A program made the translations under genes and the position numbers. Under the pieces are notes generated by a model. The model was not told the DNA's origin. It worked only from the letters and a program-made list of their open reading frames with translations, and searched no databases. 22,884 nt of DNA from the NCBI GenBank assembly GCA_964539785.1, contig CAZIJQ010000040.1:1-22884 (forward strand), read 5' to 3'. This document shows positions 8,189-17,300 of this stretch, in pieces. Position 1 is the stretch's first letter; every line of letters starts with the position of its first letter. The stretch is from JABMPO01 sp964539785 (GTDB lineage: Bacteria > Fidelibacterota > Marinisomatia > Marinisomatales > TCS56).

Positions 8189-9214
8189 ATGGAGATGAAA
8201 GGTAAAGACCTGATCTGCACCCAGGACTGGTCACTGGAGGAATTGGAACATACTTTAAGGGTAGCGCACGATATGAAGAAAAATCGCTACGCCGACAAAT
8301 ATACCGATCTATTAAAGCATCGTACTTTTCTGATGTTTTTCTACAATCCATCGGTGCGTACCCGGCAGTCGTTTGAAGCAGCCGCCACCGAATTGGGCGG
8401 TCACGCCCAATTTCTGGAGCCCAAATCAATGCGGCTTAAGACTGCAAAAAGTGCCGGCGAAACGATTGAAGACGCGGCCAATGTCATGAGCCGTTACGCG
8501 GTTGGGCTGGGAATCCGAATATTGGAGGACAAAATCGCGGCCTATGGCGATGGCGACCGGTTGCTGCGCGAATATGCCCAATATGCTACAATCCCCATTG
8601 TGAATATGGCCGATGATCGTTTTCATCCCTGTCAGGGCCTGGCCGACATCATGGGCTTACAGCAGCGGATGGGAACAAATTTGAAAAGAAAAAAACTATT
8701 GATGGTCTGGGGGCAGGGCGCTCTGGCTCGTTCCTGGTGTTCAATTCAGGAAAATCTGTTGATCAGTTCCCGTTTTGGCATGGATGTCACCCTGGCCTAT
8801 CCGGAAGGATATGACCTTGATCCGGAAGTGATCGAAATGACTAAGGCCAACTGCAAAACCAGCGGTTCCAGCTTCAATATAACTAATGATCCGGTAGAAG
8901 GATACCAGGGGGCTGATGTGGTTTACTCCCGTAATTGGATGAGCCCTGCTGCTTATTCATCCGGCGAGTTTGATAAAGCCGGAGAAGTTAAAAAAGCCAT
9001 GCGAATTGATGGTTGGACCTGTAATGAAGAGAAGATGAAATTGACCAATGATGGATTATACATCCACCCCATGCCGGTTGATCGCGGGAATGAGGTAACC
9101 GATGCGGTGGCTTCTGGTGAGCGCTCAATTATTGTAGATGTGGCCGAGAATCGCCTGCATGTTCAGAAGGCTGTCATGGGTCTGACGATGTCAGAAAAGC
9201 CGATTGAGCTTTAG
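8189..9214 (+). CDS. Second YgeW/acetylornithine-type carbamoyltransferase, variant active-site loop
   Basis: A 341-residue carbamoyltransferase, paralogous to the gene before it. Seen: SVRTR (residues 55-59) and HPCQ (146-149) for carbamoyl phosphate, and the C-terminal AENRLHVQKAV shared with its neighbour. Two parts differ. The position of the proline-rich knotted loop reads VWGQGALARSWCSIQ (173-187), nearly the same length but without a proline. The usual HCLP is HPMP (293-296), nearer to the aspartate transcarbamylase form. It therefore probably binds a different second substrate, or forms a mixed oligomer with the first copy. AAGGGGA overlapping the previous stop gives a good ribosome binding site 8 bases before the ATG. 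The family call is firm; the substrate is unknown. Confidence 0.85.
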   Translation: MEMKGKDLICTQDWSLEELEHTLRVAHDMKKNRYADKYTDLLKHRTFLMFFYNPSVRTRQSFEAAATELGGHAQFLEPKSMRLKTAKSAGETIEDAANVMSRYAVGLGIRILEDKIAAYGDGDRLLREYAQYATIPIVNMADDRFHPCQGLADIMGLQQRMGTNLKRKKLLMVWGQGALARSWCSIQENLLISSRFGMDVTLAYPEGYDLDPEVIEMTKANCKTSGSSFNITNDPVEGYQGADVVYSRNWMSPAAYSSGEFDKAGEVKKAMRIDGWTCNEEKMKLTNDGLYIHPMPVDRGNEVTDAVASGERSIIVDVAENRLHVQKAVMGLTMSEKPIEL

Positions 9215-9216
9215 CC

Positions 9217-10176
9217 ATGTTTGATACCAGTAAATTGGTTGTGATTGCCCTAGGGGGCAACGCCATTAAGCAACCTGATGAAGAAGGTACTTTTAAGCAA
9301 CAATTGAATAATGTGATTCTCACGGCCCACCAATTGGTAGAGATGAACAATCGTGGTTATAAATTAATCCTTACCCATGGAAATGGTCCCCAGGCCGGTA
9401 ACCTGCTGATTCAACAGGAAGAAGGCAAAGCCCTGGTACCGCCACAACCGCTGGATGTACTGGGCGCCATGACCCAGGGCCAGATTGGTTTCATGTTTCA
9501 GGATCAACTACAGAATGCCTTCCGTATTGTCGGTAAGCAAATACCGATTGCTACAGTGGTAACCCAAGTCCTGGTTAATAAAAATGATCCGGATTTTGAC
9601 AATCCCAGTAAACCGGTGGGACCGTTTTACACCAAGGCTGAAGCCGACGAATTGCACGCATCCAAGGGCTATCTGCTAAAAGAAGTAAAACCTGGGGTTG
9701 AAAAATCCTGGCGACGGGTGGTTCCATCGCCGGAGCCGATTGACATTATTGAAGCTTTTTCCATCAAAACGCTGGTGAACGCTCGTGTCATTGTGATAAC
9801 TGCCGGCGGCGGTGGTGTTCCGGTGATCGAGAAGGAAAACCAGCAGCTTCGAGGTGTTGAAGCGGTCATTGATAAAGATAAAGCCGGACAGGTTCTGGCA
9901 AAAGTCGTGGATGCCCATATATTCCTGATCCTGACCGATGTGGAACACGCATTTATCAATTTTGGCCAACCGGATCAAAAGGCTTTGAATGAAGTGACCA
10001 TGGCTGAAATGGAACAATATTTAGCTGACGGTCAATTCCTGGCTGGTAGCATGGGACCAAAGGTAGAAGCCTGTATCAGATTTATAAAAGCAGGTGGTGA
10101 TCGGGCAATTATCACTTCGCTTAATAAAGCTGTAGCTGCCCTGGAAGGGAAAACCGGTACGCAAATCGTACCATAA
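9217..10176 (+). CDS. arcC: Carbamate kinase
   Basis: A 319-residue amino-acid-kinase-fold enzyme, the normal length for carbamate kinase. It transfers the phosphate of carbamoyl phosphate to ADP, giving ATP and carbamate, which decays to ammonia and carbon dioxide. Seen: ALGGNAI (residues 11-17), THGNGPQ (53-59), TAGGGGVPV in mid-protein, and SMGPKVEA (278-285). It starts 2 bases after the second carbamoyltransferase, so the three genes make a carbamoyl-phosphate energy module like arcB-arcC, here fed by purine breakdown. In E. coli the equivalent gene of this locus is yqeA. A hairpin follows it. There is no sign of truncation. Confidence 0.95.
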   Translation: MFDTSKLVVIALGGNAIKQPDEEGTFKQQLNNVILTAHQLVEMNNRGYKLILTHGNGPQAGNLLIQQEEGKALVPPQPLDVLGAMTQGQIGFMFQDQLQNAFRIVGKQIPIATVVTQVLVNKNDPDFDNPSKPVGPFYTKAEADELHASKGYLLKEVKPGVEKSWRRVVPSPEPIDIIEAFSIKTLVNARVIVITAGGGGVPVIEKENQQLRGVEAVIDKDKAGQVLAKVVDAHIFLILTDVEHAFINFGQPDQKALNEVTMAEMEQYLADGQFLAGSMGPKVEACIRFIKAGGDRAIITSLNKAVAALEGKTGTQIVP

Positions 10177-10205
10177 GGATTTCACTGAAATAAGAGTAGA
10201 ATGGA

Positions 10206-10235
10206 AATCGGACGATGCTGCGGTATCGTCCGATT
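10206..10235 (+). terminator. Stem-loop after carbamate kinase, terminator-like
   Basis: AATCGGACGAT (10206-10216) and ATCGTCCGATT (10225-10235) form a perfect 11-base-pair stem with an 8-base loop, in the 98-base gap between the carbamate kinase stop and the next start. Only ATTATTAG follows, so the U-run is poor. It may end part of the transcription, protect the 3' end of the upstream segment, or act as a processing site that sets different expression levels. Confidence 0.55.
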
Positions 10236-10274
10236 ATTAGCAAAGAATGAATTTATGAATTGGAAAATGAATTA

Positions 10275-11741
10275 ATGAAATCTAACGAACAAGTATTGAA
10301 AAATACCATCCAACGCTGCCGTGATAATAATATAATAATCCCAACTTACCGGCAAATGGCGAATCCTGATCTGATCCCTGATGGTATCCGATATGAATTA
10401 AAAAATATTGGTTTATGGGATCTGAATCCTCGCAATCTGTTTAGGATTACCTGGAAAAACGAACCTGTGAAACAGGGTGGTGAATTTGGTGGGGTAAACT
10501 ACGTAGAATTACCCAAAGAATTGACTGGCGTAGAAGCGCGCATCTTTGTTTTATTGGGTAAATATTTTCCCACCGGCGCCCATAAAGTCGGTGCTACCTT
10601 CGGTCCACTGGTAGAGAAACTGGTTACCGGACGCTTCGATCCCACAACCCAAAAAGCACTCTGGCCCTCCACCGGCAATTACTGTCGCGGTGGTGCTTTT
10701 AATTCCTATCTACTGGGCTGCCCCTCAATTGGAATCCTGCCCGAGGAAATGTCCCAGGAGCGGTTTGACTGGTTGGAAGAGATCGGTTCGGAAATCATTA
10801 AAACTCCTGGCGGCGAAAGCAATGTCAAAGAAATTTATGACAAAGTAAAAGAGCTGGTAGCTGAACGTGGTGACGAGCTGGTAGTACTTAACCAGTTTGC
10901 CGAAATTGGCAATTCGCTATGGCATTACGCCATAACCGGTCCGGCCATGGCCGAAGTATTTGCTGCCGAATGCGGAGCCGACTACCGTTTCAGCGCCCTA
11001 TTTTTAACCCAGGGATCGGCCGGTACTTTGGGTAGTGGTGATTATCTGAAAGAAGTTTTTCCCACCATCAAAGTAGGTGCCGGCGAAGCCTTGCAATGCC
11101 CAACCCTGCTTTATAATGGCTTCGGCGCTCACCGCATCGAAGGCATTGGCGATAAGCACGTTCCCTGGATTCATAATCTCCGCAATACGGACATGGTGGT
11201 TGATGTCGATGACAATGAAACCATGGCGTTTCTGCGCCTATTTAATGAACCGGAAGGACACCATATACTTATTAATAGTGGTATATCCGCTGATATAGTT
11301 AAAGGATTGTATCATTTTGGAATTTCCGGGATTGGCAATATCATTGGTGCCATTAAAATGGCCAAGTATTATGAGCTGAACGAACATGATGTGGTTTTCA
11401 CGGTTGGTACTGATTCCATGGAAATGTATCAGTCACGACTCACTGAAGCCAACTCAAATCTTGGTGAATACAGCTCAACCCAGGCCGCCATTGATTATCA
11501 TGGCCGGTTAATGGAACTGGGCATCGATAATATGTTGGAAACTTCCTATTACGATCGCAAGCGAATGCACAATCTGAAATATTTTACCTGGATTGAGCAG
11601 CAGGGCAAAACTGTTGAAGAATTAAATGCCCAGTGGTACGATGATGATTATTGGAAGCGCCAGTATGCCAAAGTCGACGAATGGGATCAGGCGATTGAGG
11701 AATTCAATGAACGCACGGGATTAGTAAAACAATATCAATAA
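10275..11741 (+). CDS. Uncharacterised fold-type II PLP-dependent enzyme
   Basis: About 488 residues from the ATG at 10275. The frame also opens at a TTG at 10260, five codons earlier; I prefer the ATG because GGAAAA lies 7 bases before it. The protein looks like a tryptophan-synthase-beta-fold PLP enzyme. TGAHKVGATFG carries the probable Schiff-base Lys104, and TQGSAGTLGSGDYLK (about 246-260) is the glycine-rich phosphate loop. The WPSTGNYCRGG segment looks like the substrate carboxylate loop. Members catalyse beta-elimination or beta-replacement on amino acids. At about 490 residues it is longer than YgeX (about 400), and its motifs are not those of diaminopropionate ammonia-lyase. I recognise the fold but not the reaction. 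Its place in the locus suggests that it cleaves the amino acid left after the carbamoyl group is removed. Confidence 0.8.
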   Translation: MKSNEQVLKNTIQRCRDNNIIIPTYRQMANPDLIPDGIRYELKNIGLWDLNPRNLFRITWKNEPVKQGGEFGGVNYVELPKELTGVEARIFVLLGKYFPTGAHKVGATFGPLVEKLVTGRFDPTTQKALWPSTGNYCRGGAFNSYLLGCPSIGILPEEMSQERFDWLEEIGSEIIKTPGGESNVKEIYDKVKELVAERGDELVVLNQFAEIGNSLWHYAITGPAMAEVFAAECGADYRFSALFLTQGSAGTLGSGDYLKEVFPTIKVGAGEALQCPTLLYNGFGAHRIEGIGDKHVPWIHNLRNTDMVVDVDDNETMAFLRLFNEPEGHHILINSGISADIVKGLYHFGISGIGNIIGAIKMAKYYELNEHDVVFTVGTDSMEMYQSRLTEANSNLGEYSSTQAAIDYHGRLMELGIDNMLETSYYDRKRMHNLKYFTWIEQQGKTVEELNAQWYDDDYWKRQYAKVDEWDQAIEEFNERTGLVKQYQ

Positions 11742-11761
11742 TGAATTGTCAGAGTAATTGA

Positions 11762-13021
11762 ATGTTGGATTTGAATCAGCGGTTGATTGGCTATCGTTGC
11801 CTGGATTGTGGAAAAATTCACGATTCCAGTACATTCTTTTACACCTGTTCCAGTTGCGGCGCTAACCTTGACGCAATCTACAGCTATGATTTGATAGCTC
11901 AACACTGGAACAAGCAAGTATTAGCTGATAATCAGGACCGATCACTCTGGCGGTACAGTCCACTATTGCCGGTTATGGGGCAACCGGAGAATAAATCGAT
12001 TCAGGTGGGTGGTACCCCATTGGTAACAACTCCGTGTCTCGCCGACGAAATTGGAATCGCCAGTTTGTGGATCAAAGATGACACCCGTAATCCATCCGGC
12101 AGCCTTAAAGACCGTGCTTCGGAATTGGGTCTGCAGCACGCCGCTGAATTAAACATGGAAACCATTGTGGCCGCTTCTACCGGTAATGCTGCGGCATCGC
12201 TGGCGGCGTTAGCCGCCTGTCATGGTCAAAGGGCAGTGATCCTGGCACCGGCAACGGCACCACCGGCCAAGCTGACCCAGATTCTACAATATGGAGCGAT
12301 CCTTTGTCCAGTAGATGGTAATTATGATGCTGCGTTCGATCTGGCCACCGAAGTAGCGGAGCAATTTGGCTGGTATTCCCGTAGCACTGGGATAAATCCG
12401 GTTATGTCGGAAGGGAAGAAGACTGTGGCCCTGGAAATTGCTGAGCAATTGGACTGGCAGGTACCGGATTTTGTTTTTGTGCCGGTGGGTGATGGCTGCA
12501 TCATTGGTGGTGTTTACAAAGGTTTTTATGATTTACTGCAATTGGGCTGGATTGATCATCTGCCCCGGATCATCGCCGTCCAGGCCGATGGTTCGGCTGC
12601 AATTGTGAAGGCGCTTAAGTCGAACTCCAATATTAGTTCAGTGCAAGCTCAAACTGTAGCTGACAGTATTGCCGTCGATCTGCCCCGTGATGGATTGAAA
12701 GCATTACGGGCAGTCCGGGAATCGAATGGATTTGGAATCACCATCAGTGACGAGGATATCTTGCGTGCCCAAAAGTTGATGGCGGAAAAAACCGGCATTT
12801 TCACCGAACCAGCCGCCGCCGCTGCATTTGCCGGAGTGCTCAAAGCCAGCACCGGTAATTTAGTCAAATCTACTGATTCAGTCGTGGTTCTGGCAACCGG
12901 GAGCGGTTTGAAAGACATTGCGGCTGCCCAAAAAATGATTACAATTCCCACGGCCATTGAACCGGATATTGGGGCATTTCAAAAATTTTATCAGGCTGCT
13001 GTCGAAGAAAAGTCCCACTGA
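11762..13021 (+). CDS. Threonine synthase-like PLP enzyme with zinc ribbon
   Basis: A 419-residue fold-type II PLP enzyme. Seen: an N-terminal zinc-ribbon with Cys13, Cys16, Cys29 and Cys32; DDTRNPSGSLKDRA, with Lys116 as the likely PLP lysine; ASTGNAAASLAA (158-169), the substrate carboxylate loop; and PVGDGCIIGG near residues 241-250 as phosphate loop. These are threonine synthase motifs, and true threonine synthase (O-phosphohomoserine to threonine) is the default database-style call. The setting argues for a catabolic lyase instead: no other threonine-pathway gene is present, and it sits between another PLP enzyme and the hydroxylase subunits. Its stop overlaps the ATG of the next gene by one base, so it is coupled to the [2Fe-2S] subunit. 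It could replace the missing YgeX ammonia-lyase. Function is inferred from position only. Confidence 0.82.
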   Translation: MLDLNQRLIGYRCLDCGKIHDSSTFFYTCSSCGANLDAIYSYDLIAQHWNKQVLADNQDRSLWRYSPLLPVMGQPENKSIQVGGTPLVTTPCLADEIGIASLWIKDDTRNPSGSLKDRASELGLQHAAELNMETIVAASTGNAAASLAALAACHGQRAVILAPATAPPAKLTQILQYGAILCPVDGNYDAAFDLATEVAEQFGWYSRSTGINPVMSEGKKTVALEIAEQLDWQVPDFVFVPVGDGCIIGGVYKGFYDLLQLGWIDHLPRIIAVQADGSAAIVKALKSNSNISSVQAQTVADSIAVDLPRDGLKALRAVRESNGFGITISDEDILRAQKLMAEKTGIFTEPAAAAAFAGVLKASTGNLVKSTDSVVVLATGSGLKDIAAAQKMITIPTAIEPDIGAFQKFYQAAVEEKSH

Positions 13022-13503
13022 TGTTGCATGTAGAAAACATTGAGACCTTTGCTCTTTCCGTCACTGTAAATGGTGTGGAAATCAAGCGTACAGTGCCGAC
13101 CCACCTGCGACTCCTGGATTTTTTACGTGATGACCTGCGTCTTACTGGTGCCAAGGAAGTCTGCGGTGAGGGTGAATGTGGTGCCTGCACGGTGATCATG
13201 GATGGCGATACGGTTAATTCCTGCCTGATCCTGGCGGTGGAAGCTCATGGTACTGTCATTCAGACAATTGAAGGCGTAACCCCGGTTGAAGGCCTGACCA
13301 ATTTACAGCAAGCCTTCGTGGATAAACATTCGGTGCAATGTGGTTACTGCATCCCGGGGATGATTTTATCGTCTGAGCAAGTGCACAATGATTGTGAAAA
13401 TCCTGACCGGGAAACGGTCAAGCAGGGACTGGCAGGGAATATATGTCGCTGTACCGGCTACAAAAAAATTATCGATGCGGTCGAACAGGACGGTGATCAG
13501 TGA
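13021..13503 (+). CDS. xdhC: [2Fe-2S] subunit of molybdenum hydroxylase 1
   Basis: A 160-residue small subunit that passes electrons from the molybdenum site to the flavin. Seen: a plant-ferredoxin-type cluster site with Cys48, Cys53, Cys56 and Cys68 (CGEGECGAC), and a second cluster site with Cys107, Cys110, Cys142 and Cys144 (CGYC, CRCTGY). All eight ligands are present. A short extension of about 10 residues precedes the ferredoxin fold. The start overlaps the upstream PLP gene by one base, and the stop overlaps the GTG start of the FAD subunit by 4 bases. It most likely partners the molybdopterin subunit at 3464-5740, since the second hydroxylase has its own small subunit. Confidence 0.92.
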   Translation: MLHVENIETFALSVTVNGVEIKRTVPTHLRLLDFLRDDLRLTGAKEVCGEGECGACTVIMDGDTVNSCLILAVEAHGTVIQTIEGVTPVEGLTNLQQAFVDKHSVQCGYCIPGMILSSEQVHNDCENPDRETVKQGLAGNICRCTGYKKIIDAVEQDGDQ

Positions 13504-14330
13504 AGTATTTCCGACCTGAAAATCAGACCCAGTTATTTGATTTACTTAGTGAATTTCCGCCCGCTCAACGGACCCTGCTGGCCGGTGGTACCGATCTAAT
13601 GTCGCGTTATGAAAACGGTCTGTCGCTGCCGGAAAATTTGATCGATTTAAAAAAATTGTCTGATTTCATGGGGATAACCGAGACCGATACGGAAGTCGAA
13701 ATCGGAGCCTTGACCAGCATCGAATCACTAAAAAAAAGTAGTTTAATCCACGATCTGTTTCACGCCTTATGGCAGGCAACCAGCCAGTTTGCCGGTGTGC
13801 AGATTCGGCACCGTGCGACCCTGGGCGGCAATATCTGTAATGCCTCACCCGCTGGCGATACACTACCAGCTCTCTATACCCATGAAGCGCGACTGCGGTT
13901 AATTAGTTATGATGGGCAACGTGAATTGGCAATTGGCGATTTTATTACCGGTCCCGGTACAACTGCGTTACAGGATAGTGAAATTCTTCAGGCTGTTATC
14001 CTGCCAAAAAATAGCGGTTTTTCTACTTTTTACAAATTGGGTTTAAGGCAAGCTATGGCCATATCAGCGGTAAATTTCGCTGCTGTCGGCACGATCAATT
14101 CCCACGGATTTTCTCAATTGAAAATCGCTGCCGGAGCGGTGGCGCCAACGGTCAAATATTTAAACCATTTTGCAGAAGCCGCGCAAAACAATAGCAATAC
14201 TATCGATGATATAATTGATTTGGTTGAACATGATATATCACCCATTGATGATATCCGTGCCTCCGCTAATTATCGTCGTCGAGCGTTGAAAAATGTATTA
14301 ATATTTACGCTAACAGAAATGTTAAGCTAA
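13500..14330 (+). CDS. xdhB: FAD-binding subunit of molybdenum hydroxylase 1
   Basis: A 276-residue CoxM/XdhB-type flavoprotein subunit, close to the usual 280-290. Seen: the FAD pyrophosphate loop LLAGGTDLM (residues 26-34), and RHRATLGGNICNASPAGD (103-120), whose Gly-Gly-Asn and Ala-Ser-Pro parts are the conserved second FAD motif. The C-terminal YRRRAL matches the end of the family. It starts with GTG inside the stop of the [2Fe-2S] gene (GTGA overlap) and ends 3 bases before ygfK. It delivers electrons from the cluster subunit to NAD+ or another acceptor; the acceptor cannot be read from the sequence. Its neighbour YgfK also carries flavin and Fe-S domains and might exchange electrons with it. 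Confidence 0.92.
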   Translation: MKYFRPENQTQLFDLLSEFPPAQRTLLAGGTDLMSRYENGLSLPENLIDLKKLSDFMGITETDTEVEIGALTSIESLKKSSLIHDLFHALWQATSQFAGVQIRHRATLGGNICNASPAGDTLPALYTHEARLRLISYDGQRELAIGDFITGPGTTALQDSEILQAVILPKNSGFSTFYKLGLRQAMAISAVNFAAVGTINSHGFSQLKIAAGAVAPTVKYLNHFAEAAQNNSNTIDDIIDLVEHDISPIDDIRASANYRRRALKNVLIFTLTEMLS

Positions 14331-14333
14331 CCG

Positions 14334-17300
14334 ATGTCCGATAAATTATTCACGTATCCCATCGATAAATTGCTGCGCTGGATTCTGGCCGAGGAAAAAC
14401 AGGGTACCATATTTGACATCAGCAAAGATTTGTTTTTCACACCTAAATCCAATGATCCCTTCCCAATGCAGCGTTACGGGCAATTGCTGGAAACACCCAT
14501 CGGTGTGGCTGCCGGACCCCATACCCAATTATCGCAGAATATCATCGCAGCTTGGCTCACCGGCGCTCGTTACATCGAATTGAAAACCGTCCAGACCCTT
14601 GATGAGATCGATGTGTCCAAACCTTGCATCGATATGCAGGATGAAGGCTACAACTGTGAATGGTCTCAGGAGCTGAAACTCCGCCAATCGTTCGATCAAT
14701 ATCTGGATGCCTGGATTCTGATCCACGTTCTGCGCCACCATTTTGGCTGGGATTCATCTGACGGACCCGGTGTTATATTCAATATGAGCGTTGGTTACGA
14801 TCTGGCTGGAATTAAAAATCGTAATGTCCAGGAATATCTGGATCTGATGGAAAATTGCCAGCCGGTGCTCGAGCAAAAGCTGACTTTATTGGAACCGTTA
14901 TATCCTGCTGTCAAAGATATGTCTATCTCTACTCGCATGTCGGATAACGTGACCTTATCCACCATGCATGGTTGCCCCCCCCATGAGATTGAACGCATCG
15001 CCCGCTATTTAATCGAAGAACGCAAGTTACACACCGCTGTGAAGTTGAACCCTACCTTACTGGGACCGGACCGATTACGCCAGATTCTTAATAACGATTT
15101 GGGTTTTAAAAACGTTACCGTTCCCGATCAAGCTTTCGAACACGATCTGAAATATGATCAGGCTTTGACCATCATCCGTAATCTAAGGCAAAGCGCTAGT
15201 CAATCCGGGGTAGAATTCGGACTGAAACTGACTAACACCCTGGAAGTATTGAACCAGAAAGCAATGTTCCCGGAAATAGAGGCTCAAGCCTACCTGAGCG
15301 GTCGTGCTCTGCATCCATTGAGTGTAAATCTGGCAGCGAAATTACAGCAAGAATTTGACGGCACACTGGACCTGTCATTCTGCGCCGGAGCCGATTGTTT
15401 CAACATCACCGATCTGGTCGCCTGTGGATTGGCACCGGTCACCACTTGTTCCGATTTACTGAAGCCCGGCGGCTATGGACGTTTAGCCCAATACATTGAG
15501 AATTTGCAGCAACGATTTACGGATAAATCGGTAAATACAGTTGGTGAATTAATCGTTATTTCAGCCGTGAATCCCGGCGATAGACAACAGGCTGTGATAA
15601 CCAATCTGAATAATTATGCCAATTCGGTACTGAATGACGAATATTACCGGCGGCAGACACCTTTCTACCCATCGGTGAAAACTGCTAAACCATTGTCGCT
15701 ATTCGATTGTATTTCCGCACCCTGCACCGAAGCCTGCGCTACTGATCAGGGCATTCCGGAATATATGTACCACACGGCTAATGGCGATTTTGATCAAGCT
15801 TATACCACAATTCTGAAAACCAATCCGCTACCGGGCATCACCGGATATGTCTGCGACCATCTTTGTCAGACCAAATGCACCCGCATCAATTATGATCGAC
15901 CATTGTTGATCCGCGAGATCAAGCGCTTCGCCACCGAATGGGGACAAAACGGCAAATCTCCAAAAGCCATGGCCCCAAATGGATTTAAAGTCGCTGTGAT
16001 TGGCGGCGGTCCATCAGGACTGTCATGTGTTTATTTTCTGGCACTGGAGGGTTTTTCGGTAGAAATATTCGAATCTAAAGCTAGTTTGGGTGGGATGGTA
16101 TCCGGGGCAATTCCACAATTTCGCCTGGGCAATGAGAGTATTCAGAATGATCTGGATTTGATCACTGGTTTAGGCGTAAAAATCAATTATAATCACTTGG
16201 TGGACCAAGCGGAATTTGCCCGTATTCGCCAGGAATATGATTACATCTATCTGGGAATAGGCGCTCAGGTCAGCCGTCAAATGAATATTCCGGGTGAGGA
16301 AATATCCCGAGTACTGGATCCGCTGGAGTTCCTATCTGCTGTAAAAAATGATCGATCAATTCCAGCGGGCTCGGAGGTGCTGATTATCGGAGGTGGCAAC
16401 ACTGCTATGGATGCAGCCCGTACTTCACTGCGATTAGTTGGGAAGGGTGGGAAGGTAACCATCGTGTACCGCCGTACTATTGATCAGATGCCGGCAGACT
16501 GGGAAGAGATTGAGGCTGCTAAGGCCGAGGGCATCGAAATTCGGGAATTGATCGCGCCGATTGCGCTCACCGAAACTGACGATCGTTTGACGATGACCTG
16601 TCGAAAAATGAAACTTGGCGATAAAGACGCCAGTGGGCGGCCCCGGCCGGTTGAAATTCCGGGCAGTGATTTTATAATCGAGACCGATTATGTGATTCCC
16701 GCTGTGGGGCAGTCGGTGGCAGTCGATTTTTTGGATGTCGATGATCTGAAGATCAACCCTGAAACTCAAGCCACCAGTCTTTCCAACATTTATGCCGGTG
16801 GTGATGCGGTTCGGGGTGCTTACACGATTGTTGCGGCCGTTGGTGATGGCAAACGAGCGGCCCAGAGTATTACCGCGGCAACCATTGGAAAAAACTGGCA
16901 AATTCCAGAACTTAAGAAAAAGGCTATACCTGCCGACCAAAAAATTAATTTTGCTCGCCGAGATTATGGCTCTGCCAGTAGTGGTTTTGTACCTCATCAT
17001 GACCAACCGGTGAAAACGCTATTGACACCGGAACATGCTCAGGCAGAAGCTGCCCGTTGCCTGTACTGTGATGAATTCTGCGATGTCTGCGTCACAGTCT
17101 GTCCCAATCGGGCGAATCTGGCTTATCCCGTGGATGCTGTAAGTGTGGACATTCCAATAGTATCACAGCAAAATGGCGTAACTAAAATTGATCTCGTTGG
17201 CCAGTTAATCGTCGATCAACCGACCCAGATTGCCAATATCACCGATTTTTGCAACGAATGCGGTAACTGTACTACTTTCTGTCCTACGGCTGGTGATCCC

